A stretch of DNA of 52,346 bases from JALYTZ01 sp036559125 (GTDB lineage Bacteria; Vulcanimicrobiota; Vulcanimicrobiia; Vulcanimicrobiales; Vulcanimicrobiaceae): NCBI GenBank assembly GCA_036559125.1, contig DATBTT010000023.1:1-52346 (forward strand), read 5' to 3'. A program made the position numbers and the translations under genes. Shown in pieces: positions 25,869 to 33,073 of the stretch; within the stretch, counting starts at the first letter, position 1; every line of letters begins with the position of its first letter. The notes beneath the pieces are model-generated. The model made no database searches, was not told the DNA's origin, and saw only the letters and a list, made by a program, of their open reading frames with translations.

Positions 25869-26636
25869 TTACTGCCCCTTTTCGGCACGGGAAATCGAGG
25901 CGTTGAGCAAGACGATATCGACACGTCGATTCGTTTGCCGCCCTTGCACCGTGCTGTTATCCGTCCGTGGCTGAAACTCTCCATACCCGGCCGCCGAGAT
26001 GCGCGTGGGGCCTAGCTTGTCGCGTTCGACGAGGTAGCGCACCACATTGACCGCTCGCGCGGTCGAAAGCTCCCAGTTGGTCGGGTACAGGTCCGTGTGG
26101 ATCGGCACGTTGTCCGTGTTGCCCTCCACGCGGATCAGGTTGTCGTTCTTCTTTAGGAACGAGTCGATTTCGTCCAGAATGCGCATAGTCTGCGGCCGAA
26201 GTTGCGCGCTTCCTTCATCGTAGTACGATTTGTCGGAAAGTAGCGTAATCACGAGGCCGCGGTGGTCCATGTGGACCTGCATTGCGTTCTGCAGCCGATT
26301 ATGTTCCACGTACTTCTGCAGTTCGCGTTGCACGCTGGGCACGCTGGAAGCCGAATTGAAGGTTTGGCTGCCCTGGGTCCCACCGGCGGGCGGCTGGTTA
26401 ACCGACCACTGATTGTCGAAACCGCCGGAGACTGACTTCGCAAAGGCCTGCACCTTCACTTTGCTTATGGTCGACATCGCAAACAGAATAATGAAGAGCG
26501 CCAACATGAGCGTGATCATGTCGGCGTACGTCAGGAGCCACCGCATCATGCCGGCCGTCTCGACCTTCTGCTCTTCCGCACGCTTGCGGAACTTGCTTTC
26601 GGCGGCGCGTCCGGCGGATTTTACGGGTTGACTCAT
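25869..26636 (-). CDS. motB: Flagellar stator protein MotB
   Basis: 255 residues. A basic N-terminus precedes one membrane helix holding the ion-carrying aspartate D39 (L-L-T-Y-A-D-M-I-T-L-M-L-A-L-F). The C-terminal OmpA-like peptidoglycan-binding domain has G-N-T-D-N-V-P-I and N-W-E-L-S-T-A-R. The start ATG 26636 overlaps the motA stop by ATGA. Confidence 0.96.
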   Translation of the reverse strand: MSQPVKSAGRAAESKFRKRAEEQKVETAGMMRWLLTYADMITLMLALFIILFAMSTISKVKVQAFAKSVSGGFDNQWSVNQPPAGGTQGSQTFNSASSVPSVQRELQKYVEHNRLQNAMQVHMDHRGLVITLLSDKSYYDEGSAQLRPQTMRILDEIDSFLKKNDNLIRVEGNTDNVPIHTDLYPTNWELSTARAVNVVRYLVERDKLGPTRISAAGYGEFQPRTDNSTVQGRQTNRRVDIVLLNASISRAEKGQ

Positions 26637-27469
26637 GAGGTGGAGAAACTCGGTTCCGCGCCCACGGCGCCGCCTTCTTCGATCTCCGTCTCGCGATCGC
26701 GCGGATCCAGGAAGGCCTGCAGGCGCTCTTCGAGCAGCCGCGGGTTGTCGCCGGCCTGAATCGAGAGGATGCCTTCGATCATGATCTCGCGGATGAGCAG
26801 CAGCTGGCCGTAACGCTCTTTGATCTTCGTCGCCATCGGCAGCCACAGTAAATTAGCAAATAAAATCCCGAAGAACGTCGCGACGAACGCCTGCGCCGTG
26901 GCCACGCCGATCGAACCGGCAACGTTCGAAGTGCCGGCGGCCGACGCGAGTCCGCGCAACATGCCGATGAGCCCGAGAACCGTTCCGATGATGCCCAGCG
27001 TCGGCGAGTACCCACCCAAATTCGTAAATACCGCCTCGGACTTACTGCCGCGTTCTTGAACGTGACTGACTTCGGTCTCCAGAACCTTGCGAATGACATC
27101 GGTGTCGCGCCCATCGATGACGAGCTGGATGCCTCGACGCATGAATTCGTCGTCCAGCGCCGCGGCTTCGTTCTCGAGTGCGAGCAAGCCCTCGCGGCGA
27201 GCCTTCTCGGCAAACGACACAAGCGTTGCGATGATGTCGCGTTCGTGATAGACCGGCTCGGTGAACGCCGTCTTGAAACCGCCGAAAAACCCGTGCAGGA
27301 ACGTGCGCATGGGGAACGACACCAGCGTCGCGCCGACCGTGCCGCCAAGGATAAGCACGAGCGCCTCCCAGCGTCCGAAGACGATGTGGGGGTCCGTGCC
27401 GCCGACCCAGCCGGCAAGAAAAATGGCCCCAAACGCAATGATGAGGCCGACGATAGTTGCTAAATCCAA
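26633..27469 (-). CDS. motA: Flagellar stator protein MotA
   Basis: 278 residues with four membrane segments and a large cytoplasmic loop carrying the charged residues that face FliG (R-R-G-I-Q-L-V-I-D-G region). The N-terminal D-L-A-T-I-V-G-L-I-I-A-F-G is typical; TTG 27469 is the only start that keeps it. A strong sigma-28-like promoter lies about 70 bases upstream, and the leader contains a hairpin. It is the first gene of motA-motB-fliM-fliN-fliO-fliP-fliQ-fliR. Confidence 0.96.
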   Translation of the reverse strand: MDLATIVGLIIAFGAIFLAGWVGGTDPHIVFGRWEALVLILGGTVGATLVSFPMRTFLHGFFGGFKTAFTEPVYHERDIIATLVSFAEKARREGLLALENEAAALDDEFMRRGIQLVIDGRDTDVIRKVLETEVSHVQERGSKSEAVFTNLGGYSPTLGIIGTVLGLIGMLRGLASAAGTSNVAGSIGVATAQAFVATFFGILFANLLWLPMATKIKERYGQLLLIREIMIEGILSIQAGDNPRLLEERLQAFLDPRDRETEIEEGGAVGAEPSFSTS

Positions 27470-27503
27470 GACGTGCTACTCCGCGGTCCTTCATAGGCTA
27501 TAG

Positions 27504-27525
27504 GGCGGACTGTAGAAGGTCCGCC
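27504..27525 (-). promoter_or_regulatory. Hairpin in the motA leader
   Basis: GGCGGAC (27504-27510) pairs perfectly with GTCCGCC (27519-27525) around an eight-base loop. It lies between the sigma-28-like promoter and the motA start, so it would be in the untranslated leader. Its role is unknown. Confidence 0.35.
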
Positions 27526-27539
27526 ACCCTACCTACACT

Positions 27540-27566
27540 GTATCGGCCACGCCCGAGCCAATATTA
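27540..27566 (-). promoter_or_regulatory. Sigma-28-like promoter for motA operon
   Basis: Minus strand TAATATTG (27559-27566), exactly 11 bases, then GCCGATAC (27540-27547). The -10 element matches the consensus GCCGATAA at seven of eight positions. It lies in the gap between flbD and motA. Confidence 0.68.
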
Positions 27567-27589
27567 AAGCCCGATAGGCCTCTATCGCC

Positions 27590-27784
27590 CTAGCCGGGTT
27601 CTCGTCCGTAAATCTTTCGTTTGAACTCGATGATTCGCGTTTGAATGACGTCCATCGAGTCCCGGACGATCAGTTTGTTTCCGCTCGTGAGTGTCACTAC
27701 CGTATCGGGGGTCGGCTCGATGGATTCGATCAAATCCGAATTCACCATGATGGGCTGCCCATTGAGCCGTGTAAGAGCAATCAT
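27590..27784 (-). CDS. flbD: FlbD-family flagellar protein
   Basis: 64-residue small protein matching the FlbD family found in flagellar clusters next to flgE and motA (M-I-A-L-T-R-L-N-G-Q-P-I-M-V-N-S-D-L-I-E-S-I, then T-L-T-S-G-N-K-L-I-V). The family's function is not established. ATG 27784 is the start, immediately next to a block of intergenic repeats, which separates it from flgE. Confidence 0.92.
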   Translation of the reverse strand: MIALTRLNGQPIMVNSDLIESIEPTPDTVVTLTSGNKLIVRDSMDVIQTRIIEFKRKIYGREPG

Positions 27785-27806
27785 ACTTCCCTTTCATTTT
27801 AACTCC

Positions 27807-27958
27807 GTCACTCTGAGCTTGTCGCACCCATTGTCACCTGAGCTTGTCCCACCCATTGTCACCCTGAGCTTGTCGAAGGGCCGTCCTTCGACAGGCTCAG
27901 GATGACGGGGCCTTCGACAGGCTCAGGGTGACGGGTCCTTCGACAGGCTCAGGATGAC
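27807..27958. repeat. Symmetrical cluster of six dispersed repeats
   Basis: Three reversed copies begin at 27807, 27833 and 27858, and three forward copies at 27885, 27911 and 27937. Spacing is about 26 bases. The two sets face each other around 27880-27884. The inner and forward copies are near-identical (CTTCGACAGGCTCAGGATGA), while the two outer reversed copies are degraded. The cluster lies between flgE and flbD. Confidence 0.88.
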
Positions 27959-27993
27959 AATGGGGGCGGCGGGGTTAGCCGCCGCCCCCATTG
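27958..27993 (-). terminator. Perfect 15-bp hairpin downstream of flgE
   Basis: 27958-27972 pairs with 27979-27993 without mismatch around a six-base loop. In the leftward transcript it begins about 40 bases after the flgE stop. There is no U-run after it, so it may be a processing or mRNA-stabilising structure or a factor-dependent terminator and not a classical intrinsic one. Confidence 0.55.
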
Positions 27994-28031
27994 GCGACCT
28001 CCGTGTCGTGCGCTAGTGGACTACGGGTGGT

Positions 28032-29528
28032 TTAGTTTTCGCTCGCGCGGATGTTGATCGAGGTTTGCAGGTTTTGGTCCGCGGTCGAGATCGTGCGGCT
28101 GTTGGCTTCGAAGGCGCGTTGAGCCACGATCATTTTCGTGAACTCGTCGGCCAGCGATACGTTGGACTGCTCGAGCGAGCCCGCGATAATACCGCCAAAG
28201 CGGCCCGAGTTTCCCGACCCGAATTGGGCGAGACCCGAGTTGGCCGTCTGTTGGAAACCGCCGCTCACGCGTTGCAGGCCGCCCTCGTTTTGGAAGGTAG
28301 CCAGCGCCACTTGGGCCAGCGACTTCTGCTGGCCGTTGGTGAACGAGCCGGTCACGGTGCCGTCCTGACCCACCGTAATGTTGGAAAGGATGCCGGCCGC
28401 GTAGCCGTCCTGTGCGATGACGTTCGCCGTCGGAACGCCGGCCAGCGCCGACAGATTCGCGAAATCCAAGCCAACGTTCTGCGGGATCGCCGCGTTGTTC
28501 GCCGTGTTCGGCGGCGTCGGCGGAGTCGGCGTGTTGAACGAGGTGATGTTGAGCAGGTTTCCGGCGGCTGCCGCCGGCGCCGAGCCCTGATTGTGAACCG
28601 TCGCGCCCGTGAAGGCGCCCGACGTATTGATGAACTGCCCGTTGGTATCGAAGAACGCGTATCCCAGCGTCACCGGAGCGGCTTTGCTCGTCGCAGCGCC
28701 GTTGATTTGCGTGCCGTCGGTGAAATACGCCTGCATCTTGTAGCGCGACGAGACGTTGTGGGCGACGTTGGTCGAATCCGCCAAGGTGGCCGGAAGCGCG
28801 CCGTCGTCGGCCGTCGGGTCCGGCGAAAAGACGAGCGTCGCCTGATGGGCGTTGCCGAGCGAATCGTACACCGTGGTGGTGAGGATTTTTGGCGTGCCCG
28901 TTCCCGGAGCGTTCTGCTCTTGCGTGAACTGGGTCACGTCGAGCGATCCGCCGATCGACATGTCGAAGTTCTTGTCGGCGCCCGGACCGAGTTTGACTGC
29001 CGAGGCCCCGCCGGTTGCGGTAGCCTGCTGGGAGAGACCGAGCGGGATCTGAATCGTGCCCGGATTGCCGCTCGCCGTAATTTGTCCGTTGGCGTTGGCC
29101 GTATATCCCTGCACGGCTAGACCCGAAGCGGGATCGTACAATACGCCGTTCGAGTTGAGCGAGAACGCGCCGTCGCGCGTGTACTTCGGCTGGCCGCTGC
29201 CGTCGGTGTTTCCGAGAACGAAGAAGCCGTCGCCGTTGATCGCGAGATCGGTGTTGACGCCGGTGGTCTCGAGACCACCCTGCAAGAAGTTCGTATCGAC
29301 CGTGTTGATTTTGACGCCGAGACCGAGGTCTTGCGGATTGACGCCGCCGCGCGTTTGAGTTGGGCCGGTCGCGTATCCTTGCGACTGGTAGAACATGTCC
29401 GCGAACGTCATGCGCTGGCCCTTGAAGCCGGTCGTGCCGGAGTTCGCGATGTTGTTCGAGATCATGTCGATCTGGCTCTGATAAGCGTTCAGGCCAGAGA
29501 TCCCGGTGAAGAGTGCGTCGAATGCCAT
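28032..29528 (-). CDS. flgE: Flagellar hook protein FlgE
   Basis: 498 residues. The N-terminal rod-type motif is clear (L-F-T-G-I-S-G-L-N-A-Y-Q, then I-S-N-N-I-A-N-S-G-T-T-G-F-K). The conserved C-terminal helix ends the protein (N-V-S-L-A-D-E-F-T-K-M-I-V-A-Q-R-A-F-E). The middle is the variable hook domain with Thr/Ala/Gly-rich stretches. The start at ATG 29528 has AAAGGTC upstream. It is followed by a strong hairpin and preceded by a 100-base leader with another hairpin, as might suit a highly expressed structural protein. Confidence 0.96.
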   Translation of the reverse strand: MAFDALFTGISGLNAYQSQIDMISNNIANSGTTGFKGQRMTFADMFYQSQGYATGPTQTRGGVNPQDLGLGVKINTVDTNFLQGGLETTGVNTDLAINGDGFFVLGNTDGSGQPKYTRDGAFSLNSNGVLYDPASGLAVQGYTANANGQITASGNPGTIQIPLGLSQQATATGGASAVKLGPGADKNFDMSIGGSLDVTQFTQEQNAPGTGTPKILTTTVYDSLGNAHQATLVFSPDPTADDGALPATLADSTNVAHNVSSRYKMQAYFTDGTQINGAATSKAAPVTLGYAFFDTNGQFINTSGAFTGATVHNQGSAPAAAAGNLLNITSFNTPTPPTPPNTANNAAIPQNVGLDFANLSALAGVPTANVIAQDGYAAGILSNITVGQDGTVTGSFTNGQQKSLAQVALATFQNEGGLQRVSGGFQQTANSGLAQFGSGNSGRFGGIIAGSLEQSNVSLADEFTKMIVAQRAFEANSRTISTADQNLQTSINIRASEN

Positions 29529-29551
29529 TCGAAATATGACCTTTCGGAGAT

Positions 29552-29581
29552 CCGCGACGCGTCTGTCGATCGACGTCGCGG
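29552..29581 (-). promoter_or_regulatory. Hairpin in the flgE leader
   Basis: CCGCGACG (29552-29559) pairs with CGTCGCGG (29574-29581), an 8-bp perfect stem with a 14-base loop, about 24 bases before the flgE start codon. It lies in the 100-base gap between the FlgE-operon protein gene and flgE. It may tune flgE translation or mRNA processing; this is inference. Confidence 0.35.
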
Positions 29582-29628
29582 CCGGAGCCCCGCAAGCGGT
29601 CCGCCCCGTAGAGTTATTGTTGAGACTT

Positions 29629-30021
29629 CTAGATGATCGCCGCCGAGTCGATGTTCGTGAAAACGTTCTCGCGCATCGAGTCTTGGTCCACGGCCGTGAT
29701 CACCGTGCGATTTGCTATGCTCACCACCATCGCGACGTCGCGAAGCATGAAGAGCGATTGCTTTGCGCCTTTGGACGCGGCTTTGTCGGCCATCTGATTC
29801 ATACGCGCGACATCCTCGTTGCTGAGGTTGATGTTGCGCGATTGCAAACGCGCCATCGCGTGTGCGGAGAATTTAAGCGGCTGACCCTGTTGTTGCTCCA
29901 GAACCGCGCGAAAGCTCGGTGCGGAGGTTGGCGGGATCTGCACCGGTTTCCCAACCGGACGCGCTGCCGGGCCGGGAACGATCCCCGGTTGATTGACGGC
30001 GCCGATGTCTTTGGAGTCCAT
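29629..30021 (-). CDS. FlgE-operon flagellar protein (TIGR02530-type)
   Basis: 130 residues. The C-terminal half matches the small protein regularly found between flgD and flgE: F-S-A-H-A-M-A-R-L-Q-S-R-N-I, then D-S-M-R-E-N-V-F-T-N-I-D-S-A-A. The N-terminus is Pro-rich and probably flexible. The family is thought to help hook assembly, but its exact job is not settled. It begins one base after the flgD stop. Confidence 0.88.
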   Translation of the reverse strand: MDSKDIGAVNQPGIVPGPAARPVGKPVQIPPTSAPSFRAVLEQQQGQPLKFSAHAMARLQSRNINLSNEDVARMNQMADKAASKGAKQSLFMLRDVAMVVSIANRTVITAVDQDSMRENVFTNIDSAAII

Positions 30022-30022
30022 A

Positions 30023-30511
30023 CTACGTGTTTCCGATGCCTACGATCTGGGTGGTGCTGAACAATAACGGCTGACCGTTGCCGTCAGCGATCGCTTTGCC
30101 GTCGGACCCGTTCATCGTGAAGAACGGCTGGCCGTTCTGCACCGCGATGGAGGCAACGGTGCCGGTCTGCGTCGAGGTGTTTCCGGCGCCGTTGGGAGTG
30201 CTAACCGTGACGCTCTTACCGAGCAACGTCGAGGCTTGCATTACGCCGAAGTTCGACTGGAAGTTCTGGAACGACGTGGAGAGGGCCGTTTGCGATTGCA
30301 ACGCAGAGAACTGCGCGAGTTGCGTCACCGACTGCGTGTCATCCATCGGCTTGAGCGGATCCTGATTGCTCAGCTCCGTGGTCAGCAGTTGAAGGAACGC
30401 ATTTTGTCCGAGTTGGTTGTTGGCCGCCGGCGGCGGCGTGTTCGACGAAGGCTGCGTGATGAGCGAATCGATCGGAAGAGCGCTCCCGTTTGCAGCGATT
30501 GAGGTTGTCAT
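30023..30511 (-). CDS. flgD: Flagellar hook-cap protein FlgD
   Basis: 162 residues. The conserved N-terminal region is present (L-G-Q-N-A-F-L-Q-L-L-T-T-E-L-S-N-Q-D-P-L-K-P-M-D), followed by Q-L-A-Q-F-S-A-L-Q. A short beta domain at the C-terminus replaces the fuller Ig-like domains of long FlgD proteins. It scaffolds hook polymerisation and is exported. The start at ATG 30511 has AGGAGAAAC upstream. It lies nine bases after the fliK end. Confidence 0.93.
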   Translation of the reverse strand: MTTSIAANGSALPIDSLITQPSSNTPPPAANNQLGQNAFLQLLTTELSNQDPLKPMDDTQSVTQLAQFSALQSQTALSTSFQNFQSNFGVMQASTLLGKSVTVSTPNGAGNTSTQTGTVASIAVQNGQPFFTMNGSDGKAIADGNGQPLLFSTTQIVGIGNT

Positions 30512-30520
30512 GAGTTTCTC

Positions 30521-32005
30521 CTATGCCAGAGTATTCAAGAGCCACGGGTTGTGATTACCGGAGAGTACGGGTGGGCCGTACCGGGGTTCGATCCACTGTT
30601 CTGCGCCGTCGACATCAAGGAGATGTCCGAATCGTCCGTGTGCGGTTCCGAACGCCGGCTGTTGTTGGCGTTTGTCCGAACCGTTAGCGTTATTGCCCGA
30701 GACGTCGACCGAAAAAGACCCGAGAGCGAGTCCCGCTTCGGCAAGCGATCGAGCGAGTTGGTGTTGGTTCGCGAGTAACGTGTCGCGAACGTCGGCGTTT
30801 TGCGCAATCATCGTTGCATTGATCGTTCCGCCTTGTACCGTGAGTTTCAGCGAGACATCGCCGAGGTGCTCGGGTGAGAGGCGCATGCGCACTTCGGAAC
30901 TATCTCCGAAGTTGCGCGTCACGATCCCTTTGACCACTTGGTCGATGACGGCTTGAGCGTCGAGGGTCGTATAAGGCGTGGGACTTGCCGGCTGCGCGGA
31001 GGCAGTGGCGGGATTCGCGTTGGGGTTGGCGACGTTTTGCGCGCCGAACGAGGTCGCGCCGTCGGTCTTGCCGGGGACTCCGGTAACGTTCGCAGCCGGC
31101 AGGCTCCGATCGTCCGGTGCGGCGTGGGATTGACCATCTGCGAAAGCTTGACGCCCCCCCGTATTCGCCGTAGCGATTACGGCGAGCAAGCGCGCGAAGA
31201 GTGCCGATGGAGTCGCCGCGGCGTGTGTCGTCGCGGCGGCCGAAGCCGGTTGTGTGACCCGAGTCGATGGAATGGATGAAGCGGCTGCAACCGCCCGTGC
31301 CGGAGACGACGAACTGGGCCCGTTGACGTACGTGTCGGCGCGCACGGCTCGCGCGATAATTCGCTCGAGCAGATTCTGCGCCGGTATAGGTAACGCAGGC
31401 GCCTGTTGCGCCGGTGTCGCGGGAGACGGAGAGATGGAAGTAGACGTCTGCAGCTGTGCTGCAACGTTTCCGAGAAGCGATTCGACGAACGAAGCGATTG
31501 CAGCCGATGGGAGATCGGCGTGCGTTTTCGTTTGCTGGGCCGGGAGTTCTTTCGCCGTAGCGTCCAAGATCTTACCCGAGAATCGACTCTGCTGCCCTGC
31601 GCTCTCCGCTTCCCCCGCCAATGTTCCCAGAAGTTTTCTGAGTCGTTGCGCGAGGGCTGAGGCTTGATCGCCGCTGGTGCCCGGCGGGCCGGTGCCCGGT
31701 GGAGCGAGAGCGTTAGCGAATGCCTGTTGGAGTTTGATGCGTGCGTCGGCGTCGAGCGGTTTCGGGAAAGCGCGCGCGGCGGAATCCGCGAGTTGCTTTG
31801 CGATTCGATCGACGACGGTCGCGATCGGCGTGCCTTGCTGCAACAGCGCGGCAAGTTGCGCCAAAGCGTCGCTGCTTGTAGCGGCCGAATCGAGTTTCTG
31901 TTTGACGACCGCACCGAAGTGCAGTGCGCTTGTCAGGTCTGTCGATTTGATCGATCCGCGGAACAACGATGCGGCATTTTTCGGTAGTGCCGGTCCGATA
32001 GGCAA
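30521..32005 (-). CDS. fliK: Flagellar hook-length control protein FliK
   Basis: 494 residues. The low-complexity Ala/Pro/Ser/Thr-rich body is typical of an exported molecular ruler. The C-terminal domain has the FliK substrate-switch motif R-M-R-L-S-P-E-H-L-G-D-V-S-L-K-L. The start is uncertain. TTG 32005 opens the frame, but the only strong ribosome site (AAAGGGGG, 32042-32049) is too far away. At the right spacing there is only a GTG in another frame or rare starts (ATT, ATC). It follows aroF on the same strand. Confidence 0.88.
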   Translation of the reverse strand: MPIGPALPKNAASLFRGSIKSTDLTSALHFGAVVKQKLDSAATSSDALAQLAALLQQGTPIATVVDRIAKQLADSAARAFPKPLDADARIKLQQAFANALAPPGTGPPGTSGDQASALAQRLRKLLGTLAGEAESAGQQSRFSGKILDATAKELPAQQTKTHADLPSAAIASFVESLLGNVAAQLQTSTSISPSPATPAQQAPALPIPAQNLLERIIARAVRADTYVNGPSSSSPARAVAAASSIPSTRVTQPASAAATTHAAATPSALFARLLAVIATANTGGRQAFADGQSHAAPDDRSLPAANVTGVPGKTDGATSFGAQNVANPNANPATASAQPASPTPYTTLDAQAVIDQVVKGIVTRNFGDSSEVRMRLSPEHLGDVSLKLTVQGGTINATMIAQNADVRDTLLANQHQLARSLAEAGLALGSFSVDVSGNNANGSDKRQQQPAFGTAHGRFGHLLDVDGAEQWIEPRYGPPVLSGNHNPWLLNTLA

Positions 32006-32060
32006 AAGTTGAGGAATGAGTGCTGGTGCCGTTTGATTTCACCCCCTTTCTGTAGTTAGA

Positions 32061-32088
32061 TCATCGGCCGGCCGCCAGGGCAACCTTA
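32061..32088 (-). promoter_or_regulatory. Sigma-28-like promoter for fliK-flgD-flgE
   Basis: Minus strand TAAGGTTG (32081-32088), 12 bases, then GCCGATGA (32061-32068), compared with TAAAGTTT-N11-GCCGATAA. The spacer is one base long. It lies in the last codons of aroF and would let the hook genes be expressed separately from the trp/aro genes. Confidence 0.5.
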
Positions 32089-32882
32089 GGGGCGAAGCCC
32101 AGGGCCTCCAGACGATCCATCAGCCGTTCGAAGCCGACGAAGTCCAAAGCTTGAGGTCCGTCTGAGAGTGCCGTCGCGGGTTTGGGATGAACCTCGACTA
32201 TCGCACCGTCCAGTCCGGCGGCAGCGGCCGCCGCCACCACCGGTTCGATCAAGCTCGCCCGGCCGGTCGCATGGCTGGGATCCGCGATTACCGGCAGATG
32301 GGTTAGTTCTTTAAGGCGCAGCGCACCGGCGAGATCGAAGAGATTGCGGGTCTGCGGATCGAAGCCGCGCACGCCGCGTTCGCACAGGACCACATCGGAA
32401 TTACCCTCCAGCAAGACGTATTCTGCGGCGTAGAGCACCTCGTCAAGCGTCGCGGAAGCCGACCGCTTGAGCAGGATCGGCAAGCCGGTCCTAGCGGCGG
32501 CTCGCAAAAGAGCGAAGTTCTGCATGTTGCGCGCGCCGATTTGGATCATCGCGACGCGGCTCTTCAACACGTCCAGATCGGACTCGGCGAGCGCCTCGAC
32601 CACGGCCGGTAGCCCCGAGATCGTGCTCGCCTTTTGCATGAGCTCCACGCCTCGATCGCCCAAGCCCTGGAACGCATAGGGAGAAGTGCGCGGCTTGTAC
32701 GCGCCGCCGCGGAGAAGCTGGGCACCGCAACCGGCGACGAAGCGCGCCGTAGACTCGATCTGCACCCGGTCCTCGACTGCGCACGGGCCGGCGATCGTCA
32801 CGAAGCCGCCATCGCCGAACGACGTACCTCCGACGCGAACGACCGATCGATCTTTGATCCCTTTGCTTGCGAGCTCGTACAC
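32061..32882 (-). CDS. aroF: 3-deoxy-7-phosphoheptulonate (DAHP) synthase, AroF/KDO8PS-like type
   Basis: First enzyme of the shikimate pathway, joining phosphoenolpyruvate and erythrose 4-phosphate in the cytoplasm. The 273 residues hold the complete barrel: I-A-G-P-C-A-V-E (phosphate binding), R-G-G-A-Y-K-P-R-T-S-P-Y, L-C-E-R-G-V-R and V-I-A-D-P-S-H-A-T-G-R. It aligns to the catalytic part of the Thermotoga-type enzyme but lacks the roughly 65-residue N-terminal ferredoxin-like domain that gives Phe/Tyr feedback. The start is GTG 32882. Control seems to be moved to the upstream leader peptide and terminator. Confidence 0.94.
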   Translation of the reverse strand: MYELASKGIKDRSVVRVGGTSFGDGGFVTIAGPCAVEDRVQIESTARFVAGCGAQLLRGGAYKPRTSPYAFQGLGDRGVELMQKASTISGLPAVVEALAESDLDVLKSRVAMIQIGARNMQNFALLRAAARTGLPILLKRSASATLDEVLYAAEYVLLEGNSDVVLCERGVRGFDPQTRNLFDLAGALRLKELTHLPVIADPSHATGRASLIEPVVAAAAAAGLDGAIVEVHPKPATALSDGPQALDFVGFERLMDRLEALGFAPKVALAAGR

Positions 32883-32905
32883 GATAATCCAACCTTTGCG
32901 GCAGT

Positions 32906-32936
32906 AAAAAAGAAGGCCGCCCCGGTAAGGGCGGCC
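32906..32936 (-). terminator. Intrinsic terminator of the aroF attenuator
   Basis: On the minus strand GGCCGCCC-TTACCG-GGGCGGCC (8-bp perfect GC stem) is followed by TTCTTTTTT. It ends 24 bases before the aroF GTG and begins 41 bases after the stop of the leader peptide. Read-through is needed to express aroF from any promoter upstream. Confidence 0.85.
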
Positions 32937-32976
32937 GTCGAAGTCATCGTAGAGATTTCGAGAAAGCGCGCTTAAC

Positions 32977-33039
32977 TCACCGGCACGGATAGTGCGGCGA
33001 ATACCACCAAAATGAAAAATGCGCGACCAGAATCTTCAT
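32977..33039 (-). CDS. Leader peptide of aroF attenuator, rich in aromatic residues
   Basis: A 20-codon open frame, M-K-I-L-V-A-H-F-S-F-W-W-Y-S-P-H-Y-P-C-R, lies between trpG and aroF. Six of 20 residues are Phe, Trp or Tyr, including adjacent Trp codons (11 and 12) in an F-S-F-W-W-Y run. Its stop is 40 bases from a strong intrinsic terminator that precedes aroF. This is the classical layout of trp/phe-type ribosome-mediated attenuation: starvation would stall the ribosome at the aromatic codons and favour read-through. No strong ribosome site is visible (GCTCC precedes the ATG). Translation is inferred. Confidence 0.8.
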   Translation of the reverse strand: MKILVAHFSFWWYSPHYPCR

Positions 33040-33073
33040 CGTGGAGCAATCTAACCATGCGCGGCGGCCGCTG

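Noticed and set aside
28021..29595. Long minus-strand frame (524 codons) overlapping flgE in another frame
   Set aside because: Arg/Gly/His-rich composition typical of an alternate-frame shadow; flgE motifs are unambiguous.
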